Of a stretch of 64,000 nucleotides of DNA, positions 28,235 through 36,938 are shown one piece after another. The translations under genes and the position numbers were made by a program. The notes beneath the pieces are model-generated. The model was given only the letters and a program-made list of their open reading frames with translations. It did not search any database and had not been told where the DNA came from. Source of the DNA: Microbacterium rhizomatis (GTDB taxonomy: Bacteria; Actinomycetota; Actinomycetes; Actinomycetales; Microbacteriaceae); assembly GCF_008710745.1 (NCBI RefSeq), contig NZ_VYSA01000002.1, forward strand, positions 1 to 64,000, written 5' to 3'. The first letter of the stretch is position 1; every line of letters begins with the position of its first letter.

Positions 28235-29235
28235 GCCCCGGTGCCGTCCGCGCGCTGCCCGCGTCCGAGGACGCGCCGCCACGGAACGACGGCGACGACG
28301 ACGGAGATCAGCGCGATTCCGACCGTGACCGCTTCGCGCGCGAGACCCGGGTCCCCGGCGGCGGGCCATACAGCGTCCAGCACGATGGATGTGATCAGCA
28401 GCCCCACGACGGAACCCAGGCCGAGGAGCAACACGCCCGTATAGGCGACCAGCGCGGCGGACAGGAAGATGTAGACCACGCCGGCCGCTCCTCCGAGGTA
28501 GATCCACGGCTCCGTGGGGAACGCCGTCGGCGGGCCCACGATCGCGATCCGGGCGACGGCGGCGACTGTCAAGACCGCAGTTCCTCCGGCGAAGTTCACG
28601 AGCGTCGCCGTCAGGGGAGCGCCTACCCTGGCACGCAGCCGGCCGTTCGTGGCCTGCTGCCAGGCGATGCCCGCACCGGCGAGGAACGGGAGCACCAGCA
28701 TCCAGAAAGGGATGCCCGCCGAGCCTCCGCCGAAAGAGATCGCGACAGCGACCAGGGCAAGAGCCGCGCCGACGAGTCGCCCGACGGTCACGGCGACGAC
28801 CCCGCTCGGTCCGTAGCCGGTGCGATCGAGGATGAGTCCGCACACGGTCTGGCCCGCCACGACGCCGACGGTGAAGAGCGAGACGCCGATGAGGCCCACC
28901 GCCAGCCCCTGGGTCGCTACCGTGAAGGCGCCCGCGGCGCCTCCCGCCAGCATCCACCACGGAATCCGCCGTGCTCGCACTTCGCGAACCAACCGCATCG
29001 CTCCCCGACGGCCGGAGGCGAAGACCAGCGAGAGCACGATGAGGATGGCGAGCCCCGACCCGAACGAGATCACCGCGGCTGTGAACCCGTCGCCGAGCCG
29101 CAGACCGAGCTGCCCGTTCATGCGTGCCTGGACAGCGGTCAGCACCCCGACGAGGACGGCGCCCGCAAGCGCGGCCCAGAGGGGGATCCGCGCGCGATCA
29201 CGGCGATCGTTCCGCTCGACATCGAACGCGTGCAC
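28231..29235 (-). CDS. DMT-family transporter, DUF606 (YdcZ) type
   Basis: 334 aa with about ten hydrophobic helices in two homologous halves. Each half has the DUF606 signature: GVLTAVQARMNGQLGLRLG in the first and GAGIAWQQATNGRLRARVG in the second, both with an N-x-x-L/R-G-x-R type loop. These are inner-membrane proteins of unknown cargo in the drug/metabolite superfamily. A hydrophilic N-terminus of about 18 residues precedes TM1. The gene converges on the nitroreductase, sharing four bases. Confidence 0.88.
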   Translation of the reverse strand: MHAFDVERNDRRDRARIPLWAALAGAVLVGVLTAVQARMNGQLGLRLGDGFTAAVISFGSGLAILIVLSLVFASGRRGAMRLVREVRARRIPWWMLAGGAAGAFTVATQGLAVGLIGVSLFTVGVVAGQTVCGLILDRTGYGPSGVVAVTVGRLVGAALALVAVAISFGGGSAGIPFWMLVLPFLAGAGIAWQQATNGRLRARVGAPLTATLVNFAGGTAVLTVAAVARIAIVGPPTAFPTEPWIYLGGAAGVVYIFLSAALVAYTGVLLLGLGSVVGLLITSIVLDAVWPAAGDPGLAREAVTVGIALISVVVAVVPWRRVLGRGQRADGTGA

Positions 29236-29318
29236 CTGGGTCCTCTTCTGCGTCGGTATCCCTCATCATTCCGGAAAAGGAAGGGGTGCCGCGCAGGGCG
29301 AGCCGAACAGGTGGTGCG

Positions 29319-30581
29319 TCAGGAGCGATCGCTGCGGGTGCCCTTGCGCGCAGTGCGAGCGCTGACGAAGGTCTCACGGCGGAGCGAGGCCTCCGCGAGA
29401 CCGTTTCGGCGAGTGGGCGCGACGGCGGCGAGTCTTCGTGTGCGCGAACGCATCACGAGCAGCACACCCACGACCAGGAGCGCGCCGGCCACCCACGGCG
29501 TGGAGCCGATGCCGGCGGAGCCGCTCTCAGCGAGGCTCGCTTCGATGGCGACCTCGCCATTGGTCGGAGTCACGGCCGAGACCGTCGCCGCACCGACGAC
29601 GATCGTGTATGACGCGACGGCGTCCGGCGAGGTGCCGTTCGAGGCGGTGATATCGAAGTCGAAGTCCCCCGCCGTCGTCGGCTGTCCACTGAGCACTCCG
29701 GTCGCGCTGTCCAGCGTGAGGCCCGAAGGCAGGGCGCCAGCGGTCACGCTGAATGCGGATGCGGGTACGGACGACGCGGTGAAGGTGTGGGAGTAAGCGG
29801 TGCCGACCTCCCCGCTCGCCGGGGCGGCCGAGGTGATCGTCGGACTCGATCGCACGGCGCCGACCGCCGTGTCGCATCCGCTCGGCAGGGTGATCGTGTT
29901 CGTGTCGAGCGTCACCGCGCCTGTGCGGGCGAGCAGCCGACCGGTGATGGTCGCGGCGGTCTTCGCCGTCACCGACACATCAGCCATCACGGTGCCCTCG
30001 AGGTGTGCGCCCGGGTCGAGCGTGGCGGACGACCCCACCTGCCAGAACACGTTGCAGGCGCTGGCTCCCCCGGTGACGGTCACGATGCCGCTTCCGCCGA
30101 TGAGGAGTGTGGATGCCGCCTGGAAGACCCAGACCGACTCGGCGGTCCCTTCCAGCCTGAGCGCACCGGTGACGGATAACTCGCCACCCGAATAGACCCC
30201 GGGCGTGAGCGTGAGACCGGTCAGGTCGCCCAAGCCGCTCTGCATGGGTGTCAGACCCGCGGCCACTCCGTAAGCGGTCGTCAGGTCGAGCTGTGCCTGA
30301 GCAGCGACCTCGTCGGTCGGGTGAATCGTTCCGTTCACGGTGCCCGGCGGGAATCCTGTGATGGACGTCTCAGGGCTGAGTCCGACATCGCCGTTGAGGA
30401 CGGATGTTCCCGTGTTCGTCACGGCGGAGCCTGCGAGCACGGCGAACGGCTTTGCAGTGCCGAGGTCGACGGGACCGTCGATCGTGGTGACCGCGTTCGC
30501 GGCGGAGAGGGGAAGCAGAATCGAGAGCGACGCGGCGAATACTGCTGCGACGACACGGGTGTGAGGCGGGAATGCGACCAT
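29319..30581 (-). CDS. Ice-binding-like (DUF3494) surface protein
   Basis: 420 aa. A signal peptide (about 1-30, ending SAANA) precedes a DUF3494 beta-solenoid domain (DLGTAKPFAVLAGSAVTNTG ... GDVGLSPETSITGFPPG ... VFQAASTLLIGG), the fold of microbial ice-binding and adhesion proteins. A putative Ig domain follows (LPSGLTLDSATGVLSGQPTTAG). The end carries LAESG, a membrane helix (TPWVAGALLVVGVLLVM) and an Arg-rich tail, a layout like sortase anchoring although LAESG is not a canonical LPXTG. DUF3494 proteins often have no ice activity and serve in surface attachment. Confidence 0.85.
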   Translation of the reverse strand: MVAFPPHTRVVAAVFAASLSILLPLSAANAVTTIDGPVDLGTAKPFAVLAGSAVTNTGTSVLNGDVGLSPETSITGFPPGTVNGTIHPTDEVAAQAQLDLTTAYGVAAGLTPMQSGLGDLTGLTLTPGVYSGGELSVTGALRLEGTAESVWVFQAASTLLIGGSGIVTVTGGASACNVFWQVGSSATLDPGAHLEGTVMADVSVTAKTAATITGRLLARTGAVTLDTNTITLPSGCDTAVGAVRSSPTITSAAPASGEVGTAYSHTFTASSVPASAFSVTAGALPSGLTLDSATGVLSGQPTTAGDFDFDITASNGTSPDAVASYTIVVGAATVSAVTPTNGEVAIEASLAESGSAGIGSTPWVAGALLVVGVLLVMRSRTRRLAAVAPTRRNGLAEASLRRETFVSARTARKGTRSDRS

Positions 30582-30702
30582 GTTCGAGCCCTTCGTAGGC
30601 AGGAACAGTGATCGTCTCCGAGCGTCGGCAGAATCTGCGCCTACTGCTGGCTTACCACGGATCCACCGCGAGCGGTGGAATCACGGGGAAGCCTTGAGAC
30701 AA

Positions 30703-30735
30703 CCTTGGCCTGCGGCGCGGCGCCGCAGGCCAAGG
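30703..30735. terminator. 15-bp hairpin terminator downstream of the copC gene
   Basis: CCTTGGCCTGCGGCG (30703-30717) pairs exactly with 30721-30735 around a 3-nt loop. It begins five bases after the copC stop on the minus strand and has no U-tract. Confidence 0.75.
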
Positions 30736-30739
30736 ATTC

Positions 30740-31360
30740 CTACTCCGGCGGGTCGTTCTCGCCCGACGCCGGAGACGACGAACGCCGGAGGATCGCCACC
30801 ACCGCGATGAGGACGCCGATCACCACGACTCCCCCGATGACGAGTCCGATCGACAGACCATTCACCGTGTTCGCGGCCGTACTCGCGTCACCCGGGTCGG
30901 GTGCATCGGTGCCGGCGGTCGTCGCAGCGGAGGAGCACGGCGACGCGCCGGAGCCCCGGGCGATCGGAGTGCCTTCGGCGGGGTCGTAGTCGAACGTGTA
31001 CGCCTGCGCCACCGGGTGACCGTCGGACGAGACGATCCGCCACTGCACGGTGTAGGTGCCGGCCCCGCCCAGTGCGACGGGCACCGTGATCACGGGCCCG
31101 GCCACCGCGGCGCATCCCGTTTCATAGTGCGTTCCGTCGGCGCCGACCACCTGGATGATGTCGGCGCCCTCGTCTGCCCCGAGCAGGTCGCCGCTGAACT
31201 CCATGCGCACTTCGTCGAGCGTTGCCACGCTCTGTCCCTCAGCGGGTGTCGCATCGACCAGCGAATCGTGCGCCGATGCGGCGGACCCGCCGAGGGCGAC
31301 CGCCGCGATCGCGAGTGCGAACCCCGCGACCGCGACGGCCGACCCACGACGGAAGGTCAT
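30740..31360 (-). CDS. CopC-domain copper-resistance-like membrane protein
   Basis: 206 aa. A signal peptide ends SAASA, so mature His1 of AHDSLVDATPAEG is the conserved first copper ligand. The CopC beta-sandwich follows (RMEFSGDLLGADEG, YTVQWRIVSSDGHPV with the second His ligand), then a Ser/Ala linker and a C-terminal membrane helix (IGLVIGGVVVIGVLIAVVAI). It binds Cu(II) at the outer membrane face. The ATG overlaps the ycnI stop (ATGA), a standard YcnI-CopC unit. Confidence 0.93.
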   Translation of the reverse strand: MTFRRGSAVAVAGFALAIAAVALGGSAASAHDSLVDATPAEGQSVATLDEVRMEFSGDLLGADEGADIIQVVGADGTHYETGCAAVAGPVITVPVALGGAGTYTVQWRIVSSDGHPVAQAYTFDYDPAEGTPIARGSGASPCSSAATTAGTDAPDPGDASTAANTVNGLSIGLVIGGVVVIGVLIAVVAILRRSSSPASGENDPPE

Positions 31361-32100
31361 GAGACCTTGCTCCGACCCCGCGCGAGGGCGATCGCCGCAA
31401 GCACGGCCGCACCCGCGGCGAGAACGAGTCCGGCGATGCTCACTCCCAGCGCGATCCCCGAGGAGGGATCGGAGGATGCAGTCGCCGAACCGCCTTCGGT
31501 CGCGGTCGCGCTCGGCGCAGGACTTGCGCCATGAGAGGCGCCATGAGCATCCCCGGGCGCCGCATCTTGCACATACAGGACCGGTGCGGGCTCGAGCGTG
31601 TCGTCGGCCGCGACCTGGGCGGGCGTCGCCGTCCACTCCGAGACGGTGCCGTCGTCGTACGTCTGGATGGCGGGCAGCACGATGCTCCCGACCTCGGGAA
31701 CGGGGCCGAGTGACAGCGTGAAATTCTGCAGCTGCCCGGGGCGGATGCCCCCGTCCACCGCTTCGAAGACGACCTTGGTCGCTGCTTGCGTGATGGTGTT
31801 GCCATCGACGACGACCGGTGCCGGCAGCGTGCTCTCGGTCACGGTCGTGGTCCACCCCGGTACCGGTTCGTAGAGCACGCTCAGGAAGGGCGTATCGGTG
31901 GGCAACTGCACCTCCAGTCGGACGGTCGACGCAGCCTCGGATTCGTTGGGGACGCGGAACTGCACGCTCTTGTAGCTCCCCGGGTCGGCGGTATTCGGAG
32001 TGACCGTGACGTGTGCCGAGGCCGCGAGCGGGATACCGATCGCGAGGGCGAGACCGGCTGTTGCTCCGGCGACGGCGCGGAAGATGTGCTTTTCAAACAT
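31357..32100 (-). CDS. YcnI-like (DUF1775) copper-binding membrane protein
   Basis: 247 aa. A signal peptide ends ASA, giving mature HVTVTPNTADPG; the N-terminal His is the copper ligand of the DUF1775 family. The domain continues with FRVPNESEAASTVRLEVQLP and PGWTTTV, then an acidic/His linker (DAHGASHGASPAPS) and one membrane helix near the C-terminus. YcnI proteins chaperone copper with CopC/CopD partners; no CopD is visible. First of two overlapping genes; copper response is expected but no CsoR site was recognised. Confidence 0.93.
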   Translation of the reverse strand: MFEKHIFRAVAGATAGLALAIGIPLAASAHVTVTPNTADPGSYKSVQFRVPNESEAASTVRLEVQLPTDTPFLSVLYEPVPGWTTTVTESTLPAPVVVDGNTITQAATKVVFEAVDGGIRPGQLQNFTLSLGPVPEVGSIVLPAIQTYDDGTVSEWTATPAQVAADDTLEPAPVLYVQDAAPGDAHGASHGASPAPSATATEGGSATASSDPSSGIALGVSIAGLVLAAGAAVLAAIALARGRSKVS

Positions 32101-32169
32101 GCGGATGCTGCTTTCTGTCAGCGCACGCCGAGAGACGGGGTGCGCGAAAAAGGGGGTGGAAGAAAGGGA

Positions 32170-32754
32170 CTACGCCGTGACCGGCGGTCCACGTCTCCTC
32201 ATCACCGACAGAACAGCGAGACGCCGCGAGGGCGGAATGGGGCGCACGGCAACAGCCGGGGCGGCAGCCACCGGCCGTGCGCTGATCGGCACCAGCACCA
32301 AACGGAACGGGCTGCGCACCAGCTCCCAGAGCGCGCGAGCGGCCCGCTCACCGCGCCCCCACACCAGCACGGTGCAGATGGCCGCGACCACGTGCGCCAT
32401 CCACATTCCCGGTGCCGCCCCGGTATGCGAGTCACCTGTCGCGATCTCAGACGCCACCGCGAGCGCATGGACGTGACCAGAGGATGCTGCAGCCGACCCG
32501 CTCAGGTCGAGCGAGAGGATCGCGTGGAAGAGTGCCTGGCTGATGACGATGGCGGCCGATACTCTCCACCATGAGAATCCGCGGGCGGCGAACAGAACGC
32601 ATACGGGCGCGGCAAGCGCCAGGGCAAGGACCACACCCCACCACGAAGGAAAGGTCCCGTCGGCCGCCGCATGCGAGACGGTCGCGAAGAACGTCGCGAC
32701 AGCGGCAGCGGCAATGCCGCGCCACGCGCGACTTGCACGACCTGACCGCGACAC
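32170..32754 (-). CDS. Hydrophobic membrane protein upstream of the ycnI-copC pair
   Basis: 194 aa from GTG 32754 with GGAGG seven bases upstream. Four or so hydrophobic stretches occur (VATFFATVSHAAADG, VVLALALAAPVCVLFA, VSAAIVISQALFHAIL, MWMAHVVAAICTVLVWG). Histidines in loops (GHVHALAVA, DSHTGAAPGMWMAH) suggest metal contacts, and actinobacterial ycnI-copC operons often include such a protein. No named family is recognised. It is 69 bp upstream of ycnI and probably co-transcribed. Confidence 0.75.
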   Translation of the reverse strand: MSRSGRASRAWRGIAAAAVATFFATVSHAAADGTFPSWWGVVLALALAAPVCVLFAARGFSWWRVSAAIVISQALFHAILSLDLSGSAAASSGHVHALAVASEIATGDSHTGAAPGMWMAHVVAAICTVLVWGRGERAARALWELVRSPFRLVLVPISARPVAAAPAVAVRPIPPSRRLAVLSVMRRRGPPVTA

Positions 32755-32958
32755 GAAGGCACCTCCGAAGCCAGCCTAGCGAGCCTCGCGGCGACGGGTT
32801 CGCCGGTCGCCTCCGTCTCCGCATTGCTCCCCCAGGGTTTCGTAGACGACCAACGCGCGCATATGTTCCTCGTTCTCGAACGATCGGCGATAGCGGGCCC
32901 GTCGCCGCCCTATGCCCCGCTGTCGAGCGATCGGGCGGGCGAGGCGGCGTCACCGCCA

Positions 32959-33291
32959 TCACTCCCGATATGCGCCATCGGCACTGTCGAATACCTCGAA
33001 CACCCTCTCGAGCTTCGATCGGTGTAATCCGAGCACGACCGCGTCACTCGGTTCCGCGATTCTCAGGTCGCCCCCCGCTCGACGCGCCCGTGTCAGACAA
33101 CTGACGAGCGCTCCGAGCCCTGACCAGTCCACGTCGTCGATTCCGCTCAGGTCCATTGCGATCCGGCAGTCCCCGCGCGAGATCGCTGCCGCGATGATCG
33201 CCCGCAGCTCGAGGGCGCTCACCATGTCGAGCGTGCCGGCTCCCCGCACGATCACGATGTCCGGAGAGACCTTCTCGGCCGTGAACGTCAT
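32959..33291 (-). CDS. STAS-domain protein (anti-sigma-factor antagonist-like)
   Basis: 110 aa, one STAS domain: VSPDIVIVRGAGTLDMVSAL, then RIAMDLSGIDDVDWSGLGAL. The phosphorylatable serine of the SpoIIAA family falls in DWSG, where the usual DSSG has its second Ser, so partner switching with an anti-sigma kinase is possible. The ATG overlaps the stop of the upstream glycosyltransferase by 4 bp. No cognate kinase or sigma factor is nearby. It may instead act as a local regulator of the polymer synthase (inference). Confidence 0.85.
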   Translation of the reverse strand: MTFTAEKVSPDIVIVRGAGTLDMVSALELRAIIAAAISRGDCRIAMDLSGIDDVDWSGLGALVSCLTRARRAGGDLRIAEPSDAVVLGLHRSKLERVFEVFDSADGAYRE

Positions 33292-35177
33292 GAGGACCTC
33301 GCGCCTCGGGTGGCTGCTCTCGAAGACGTGAAGCCTTGGTATCTGACGCCGACGATCAAGACGCTGAGGGCGACCAGATCGAAAGTCGCGCAAGCGAGAT
33401 TGACGACGGTCGCGATGAGATCCGCGCGGTGGAACATGAGGTTGAACAATCCGATGATCATGGCCAAGACCAGTAGCGCCATCGTGACCAATTGCACTCG
33501 AACAAGCCGCCAGTGCCCGGCTGACTCCTGCCGCGTTTTCGGTGTGACGGCGAAGCCCAACGGCCGACGGAAGACGACATTGGTGAAGGCGGTCGCGCAG
33601 GCCGAGATCCACACCGGGAAGAGCGCGACGCTGTACTGCTGCCCCCGCCAGAACGTCAAGCGATGGGCAGCGACGAAGAACAGTAGACAGTTCATGACGA
33701 TGAAGGGAATGAAGCGGATGAAGAACTCGAGCGCGGTGGTCGCGACGGGCAGGATGCCGAAAACCAGGAAGATGATAGGTGCGGCGAGGTAGACGACCGT
33801 TGCGAAGCCGCTCAGGTATGTCCACATCGTGGCGAAGTACATCAATCGCTGCGGGATCGTCAACGTCTTCCTACCCAGGGGATTCTCGCGAAGGAAGACC
33901 TGAATCGTTCCCTGTGCCCAACGCAGCCGCTGCGTGAGCATGCTCCCGACATCATCGGGCGCCAATCCATCAGCGAGCGGTTCGTGGTGGTAGACACTCT
34001 TCCAACCCAGACCGTGTAGGCGCATGCATGTGGCGAGGTCTTCGGTTACCGAGTCGGTGGCCAGGGGCATGATCGGTTGGGCTTCCCCCGGGCTCCCGAT
34101 CACGATCTGGCTCAGCGAGTTGCGCACTGAATCGCTGAGCGGGCGGTCCGCGGTGCTCACTCGTCGATGCAGCTCAAACGTCACGGAGGCAACAGCCACT
34201 CCCGCGCCCATCGCGGCACGAGCCTCCTCGAGAGCGAGCGCGGTCTCACTCAACGCTCTGTCGGTGGACTCGTCCCGGCCGGCGCCGCGCGCTCGTTCCC
34301 GCTCGACAACGCGCGCCGCAGCGGGGAGCGCGACAGCAATCCGCTCATCGACCTCGCGCGCATACTCGACGACTCCGAGCTGCATGAGAGCCTCGCGCCG
34401 CAGCACAGCGTTGGACCCGCAATAGAACGCAGCGTTCCACCCGTCCTTCCCCTGCTGGATCGGACCGTAGAACAACTCCGCCTGGCTGCCCAGCGGATCA
34501 CCCTCCGGCACGTTGGAGAAGACCTGGGGGGTCTGTACGACGGCGACGCCCTCGTCGCGAAAATACCCCAAAGTGTTGTGAAGGATCTCCGGTCGCGGAA
34601 TCTGGTCAGCATCGAGGACGAGGATGAACTCACCGGCGGTGCACTCCAACGCATTATTGAGGTTGCCGGCTTTCGCGTGTCGCGGGCGATCCTTCCAATC
34701 TGCCGAACGGGTCACGTACCCGATCCCGGCTTCTTCAGCCGCAGCACGCATTTCGGTTCGTTCGCCATCGTCGAGAATCCACGTCTGGTGAGGGAAGCGG
34801 ATCTTCTGCGCGGCGATCGCGGTGTTCATCACGAGCTCGAGAGGCTCGTTGCAGGTCGTGATGAAGACGTCGACAGTGGCGCCGGGGTCGGGCGCGGGTG
34901 GTGCAGGCCGACCCTGCGACCGCCACATCGTCATTGCGAATAGCGAAATGTCGATCAGGCCGTACGTCTCGGCGACGACCAGAGGAATCGATATCCACCA
35001 GGCGCTCCAATTTATGGAGTCCAGCCAACGCCAGGCGATGTAGTTCACGCCGAGAATCACGCTCATCACGGCGATCACCCGAAGCGTCAGCGCCCGCCTA
35101 GGCGACGCAAGCTCCGCGCGAGACCTGTCCCGGGTGGGGACGATCACCTGTGTCACGGCGCTACGCTCACCATCCAT
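33288..35177 (-). CDS. Cellulose-synthase-like family 2 glycosyltransferase
   Basis: 629 aa, BcsA-like polymer synthase. Two N-terminal helices, then the GT-2 core: TCNEP (108-112), DDG (136-138), DAD (189-191), TED base (378-380) and QRLRW (416-420), followed by four to five C-terminal helices. It lacks a PilZ domain. Between the acceptor motif (CGSNAVLRREAL) and TED there is an insert of about 100 mostly helical, charged residues (about 271-375); normally this gap is near a dozen residues. No ribosome binding site precedes ATG 35177; translation may depend on the overlapping small ORF upstream. The product polymer is unknown. Confidence 0.9.
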   Translation of the reverse strand: MDGERSAVTQVIVPTRDRSRAELASPRRALTLRVIAVMSVILGVNYIAWRWLDSINWSAWWISIPLVVAETYGLIDISLFAMTMWRSQGRPAPPAPDPGATVDVFITTCNEPLELVMNTAIAAQKIRFPHQTWILDDGERTEMRAAAEEAGIGYVTRSADWKDRPRHAKAGNLNNALECTAGEFILVLDADQIPRPEILHNTLGYFRDEGVAVVQTPQVFSNVPEGDPLGSQAELFYGPIQQGKDGWNAAFYCGSNAVLRREALMQLGVVEYAREVDERIAVALPAAARVVERERARGAGRDESTDRALSETALALEEARAAMGAGVAVASVTFELHRRVSTADRPLSDSVRNSLSQIVIGSPGEAQPIMPLATDSVTEDLATCMRLHGLGWKSVYHHEPLADGLAPDDVGSMLTQRLRWAQGTIQVFLRENPLGRKTLTIPQRLMYFATMWTYLSGFATVVYLAAPIIFLVFGILPVATTALEFFIRFIPFIVMNCLLFFVAAHRLTFWRGQQYSVALFPVWISACATAFTNVVFRRPLGFAVTPKTRQESAGHWRLVRVQLVTMALLVLAMIIGLFNLMFHRADLIATVVNLACATFDLVALSVLIVGVRYQGFTSSRAATRGARSS

Positions 35178-35251
35178 GAACGCAGCAGCGCCGCGATCGT
35201 GCTCAGCAGGCTGCGTTCGCTCGATGGCGCATCCGTCCGCGGCATCCCCAT
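35153..35251 (-). CDS. Small upstream ORF, 32 aa, overlapping the glycosyltransferase start
   Basis: ATG 35251 has a perfect GGAGGAG site with a 7-nt spacer. It encodes MGMPRTDAPSSERSLLSTIA plus 12 residues, with an amphipathic, Arg/Trp-containing end. Its stop lies 24 bp inside the glycosyltransferase gene in another frame. The synthase itself has no ribosome binding site, so translational coupling is the simplest reading. Confidence 0.5.
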   Translation of the reverse strand: MGMPRTDAPSSERSLLSTIAALLRSWMVSVAP

Positions 35252-35277
35252 GGGTTCACTCCTCCATACATCTTACT

Positions 35278-35297
35278 GACATTCTAGTATACATGTC
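35278..35297 (-). promoter_or_regulatory. Promoter/operator of the glycosyltransferase operon
   Basis: GACAT...ATGTC arms (35278-35282, 35293-35297) flank a TATACT -10 read on the minus strand (35286-35291). Expected transcription starts near 35279, 28 bases before the small ORF. Confidence 0.5.
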
Positions 35298-35614
35298 CGG
35301 ATGATGACATCGCTCGCCCACCTCATCGCGAATGCACCAACGAGGGCAGGCCAGCGCCATCAACGCGAGCTACACCGTCATCAAGGGGCGTGATCACGGT
35401 GTCGATCGAAACCGGAGGCGCCACGACCTTTTCGGCAGCCACTCGATCACCCGCAATGGGTCTGATTTGGGGGGCGCTGCGCGCTTCACGTGGCGGGCGA
35501 GTAAGGGTGGGGCCCGTTCGGGCGAGCCCCACCCTCGCGCCGAAGGGATCCCCCCGCGCAGATATCAATATACCACTATCGACTAGTATCGCAACAAGGA
35601 GATAGGAGATCGCC
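35298..35614. other. Non-coding stretch with a strong hairpin
   Basis: No convincing gene. A hairpin AGGGTGGGGC/GCCCCACCCT (35504-35513 with 35526-35535) has a 12-nt loop and no U-tract. A minus-strand frame ending near 35323 contains DRVAAEKVVAPPVSIDTVIT, which might be a decayed 3' gene end. A plus-strand promoter-like TAGTAT lies at 35584-35589. Confidence 0.45.
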
Positions 35615-35770
35615 ATGCAGGCATGCCGCGCTACGCGATCGCCTCCGGTCGTCGCGATCCGCGACAGCCCTGGCATGAGCGTCGAGGAAGGGACGTGCAG
35701 TGAATCCGAGCACATCGACGAGCCGCGCGGAAGGAGCCCCGAAGGCTGCCACTCGACCGCGCGCCGATAG
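35615..35770 (+). CDS. Small ORF, 51 aa, overlapping the next gene
   Basis: ATG 35615 has AGGAG six bases upstream and a TAGTAT box 26 bases upstream. The peptide is polar with three Cys and no hydrophobic helix. It ends 70 bp inside the following gene in another frame, repeating the arrangement seen at 35.2 kb. It could be a leader that sets translation of the membrane protein. Confidence 0.35.
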   Translation: MQACRATRSPPVVAIRDSPGMSVEEGTCSESEHIDEPRGRSPEGCHSTARR

Positions 35771-36047
35771 ACACTCCGCATCGAGAGCGCTGCTCGCGGC
35801 CGCTTCCTCAATCGCACTCCTCGGCGGCGCCCTCCTCGCGGTCGGCCTGCTGGTCAGCCCAGAGTCACCGGCTGGGGGCCGACTGAGCAGAGCCGGGGTC
35901 ATCCTCGCGTCGACCGGCGCCGCCATGGCAATCGCAGTTGCGATGTACAGGGAGCGACAAAATCGCATATCCGTGCGCCGCGAGCACCCCGCACGTTCCG
36001 CCGAATCCGCGACGCAGATCGACATCGACGCGATGACGTCGGACTAG
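35700..36047 (+). CDS. Small membrane protein, 115 aa
   Basis: GTG 35700 is preceded by GGAAGGGA. The protein has a polar N-terminus (about 25 residues), two hydrophobic helices (ALLAAASSIALLGGALLAVG and AGVILASTGAAMAIAVAMY) and a charged C-terminus (RERQNRISVRREHPARS). I do not recognise a family. It precedes the accessory M23 peptidase by 59 bp and may be expressed from the TAGTAT promoter at 35.58 kb together with the overlapping small ORF. Confidence 0.55.
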   Translation: MNPSTSTSRAEGAPKAATRPRADRHSASRALLAAASSIALLGGALLAVGLLVSPESPAGGRLSRAGVILASTGAAMAIAVAMYRERQNRISVRREHPARSAESATQIDIDAMTSD

Positions 36048-36081
36048 GTGTCGCGGCCACGTCGCACTCGCTTTGACGTTT

Positions 36082-36101
36082 CTGATATACTTGCATATCA
36101 G
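36082..36101 (+). promoter_or_regulatory. Palindromic operator at the accessory M23 promoter
   Basis: CTGATAT-N6-ATATCAG is perfect over 7-bp arms. It contains a TATACT -10 (36086-36091) and touches the GGAGGG ribosome binding site, so a bound protein would block both transcription and translation starts. Confidence 0.6.
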
Positions 36102-36106
36102 GAGGG

Positions 36107-36811
36107 ATGATGATTTCGTCGACCGGCGTATCGATCAGGCGTGATCGCGCCCACCCCACCGCGTTGCGTCGCGGAGCGGACGCCGGCATCGTCACGCTTC
36201 TGGTTGCAGGAATGGGAATCTTGCCCATGCGGTCATCCGCCCTCGCCCCCGAGACCGACTCCAGGTCGTCCAGCCACCAAACGGACGCACAACAGTTCCG
36301 TGCGCCTGCTACTGCCGCCGTGACGCCTCTCGCCAGAGACGGATACTCAGCCACGACCCTGCAAGAGGTCACCGCAATCCAGAGCGATCGCGACCGACGG
36401 TGGCCGTTATCGGGCGCAGTCGTCATTGGAGATGGGATCGGAGCACGAGACGGCGCGCACATGGGGATCGACTTGCCGGCCGCCGAGGGGGCACCCGTTC
36501 GCGCAGCAGCCTCGGGCACCATCAGGGTTTCGCGCGAAGACCATGGAGGGTACGGCGTTGCGATCATCATCGATCACGAAGTGCCCGAACCTACGGGAGA
36601 ACGGACCTCTACGCTGTACGCCCATCTTTCGTTCGGTTCTCGCAAATTCGAAGAAGGGCAACACGTCAGCGCTGATGAGGTCATCGCGCTCGTAGGAAAC
36701 ACGGGGCGCTCCTATGGAGCCCACCTGCACTTTGAGGTCCACATCAACGACCGCCCCAGCGATCCACTCGCCTGGCTCCCCGACACTATCGCCGCGAGGA
36801 GCGTATACTAG
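36107..36811 (+). CDS. Secreted M23 (LytM) metallopeptidase, accessory copy
   Basis: 234 aa. A hydrophobic stretch near residues 28-45 (IVTLLVAGMGILP) after Arg-rich residues is a signal or anchor. The LytM domain has HMGIDLPAAEG (HxxxD) and HLHFEVHIND (HxH), the complete zinc set. The arrangement and last motif closely parallel the core copy at 11.5 kb (DPWEWL versus DPLAWL). GGAGGG directly abuts the first of two ATGs, an unusually short spacing. The final codons GTA TAC TAG contain a TATACT box for the next transcript. Confidence 0.88.
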   Translation: MMISSTGVSIRRDRAHPTALRRGADAGIVTLLVAGMGILPMRSSALAPETDSRSSSHQTDAQQFRAPATAAVTPLARDGYSATTLQEVTAIQSDRDRRWPLSGAVVIGDGIGARDGAHMGIDLPAAEGAPVRAAASGTIRVSREDHGGYGVAIIIDHEVPEPTGERTSTLYAHLSFGSRKFEEGQHVSADEVIALVGNTGRSYGAHLHFEVHINDRPSDPLAWLPDTIAARSVY

Positions 36812-36890
36812 GATTTCAGCAAACGCAGCGGCAAGGGGATCCGCATTTTCACGATCGCCGCACCACGGTGAGGTTGAGGGAATTGTAGGC

Positions 36891-36938
36891 ATGAAGCAAC
36901 CCGGTCATCGCACTGTCGTCGCGAGGATACCGCGATGA
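36891..36938 (+). CDS. Leader peptide candidate, 15 aa
   Basis: ATG 36891 (GAGGG ten bases upstream) encodes MKQPGHRTVVARIPR; its TGA overlaps the ATG of the DUF4239 gene (ATGA). It is a third case of a short ORF leading into the next start in this segment. Confidence 0.35.
   Translation: MKQPGHRTVVARIPR

Noticed and set aside
35323..35817. A 164-codon minus-strand frame with a plausible C-terminal part
   Set aside because: The frame spans a promoter, a hairpin and another gene; at most its last part may be a remnant.
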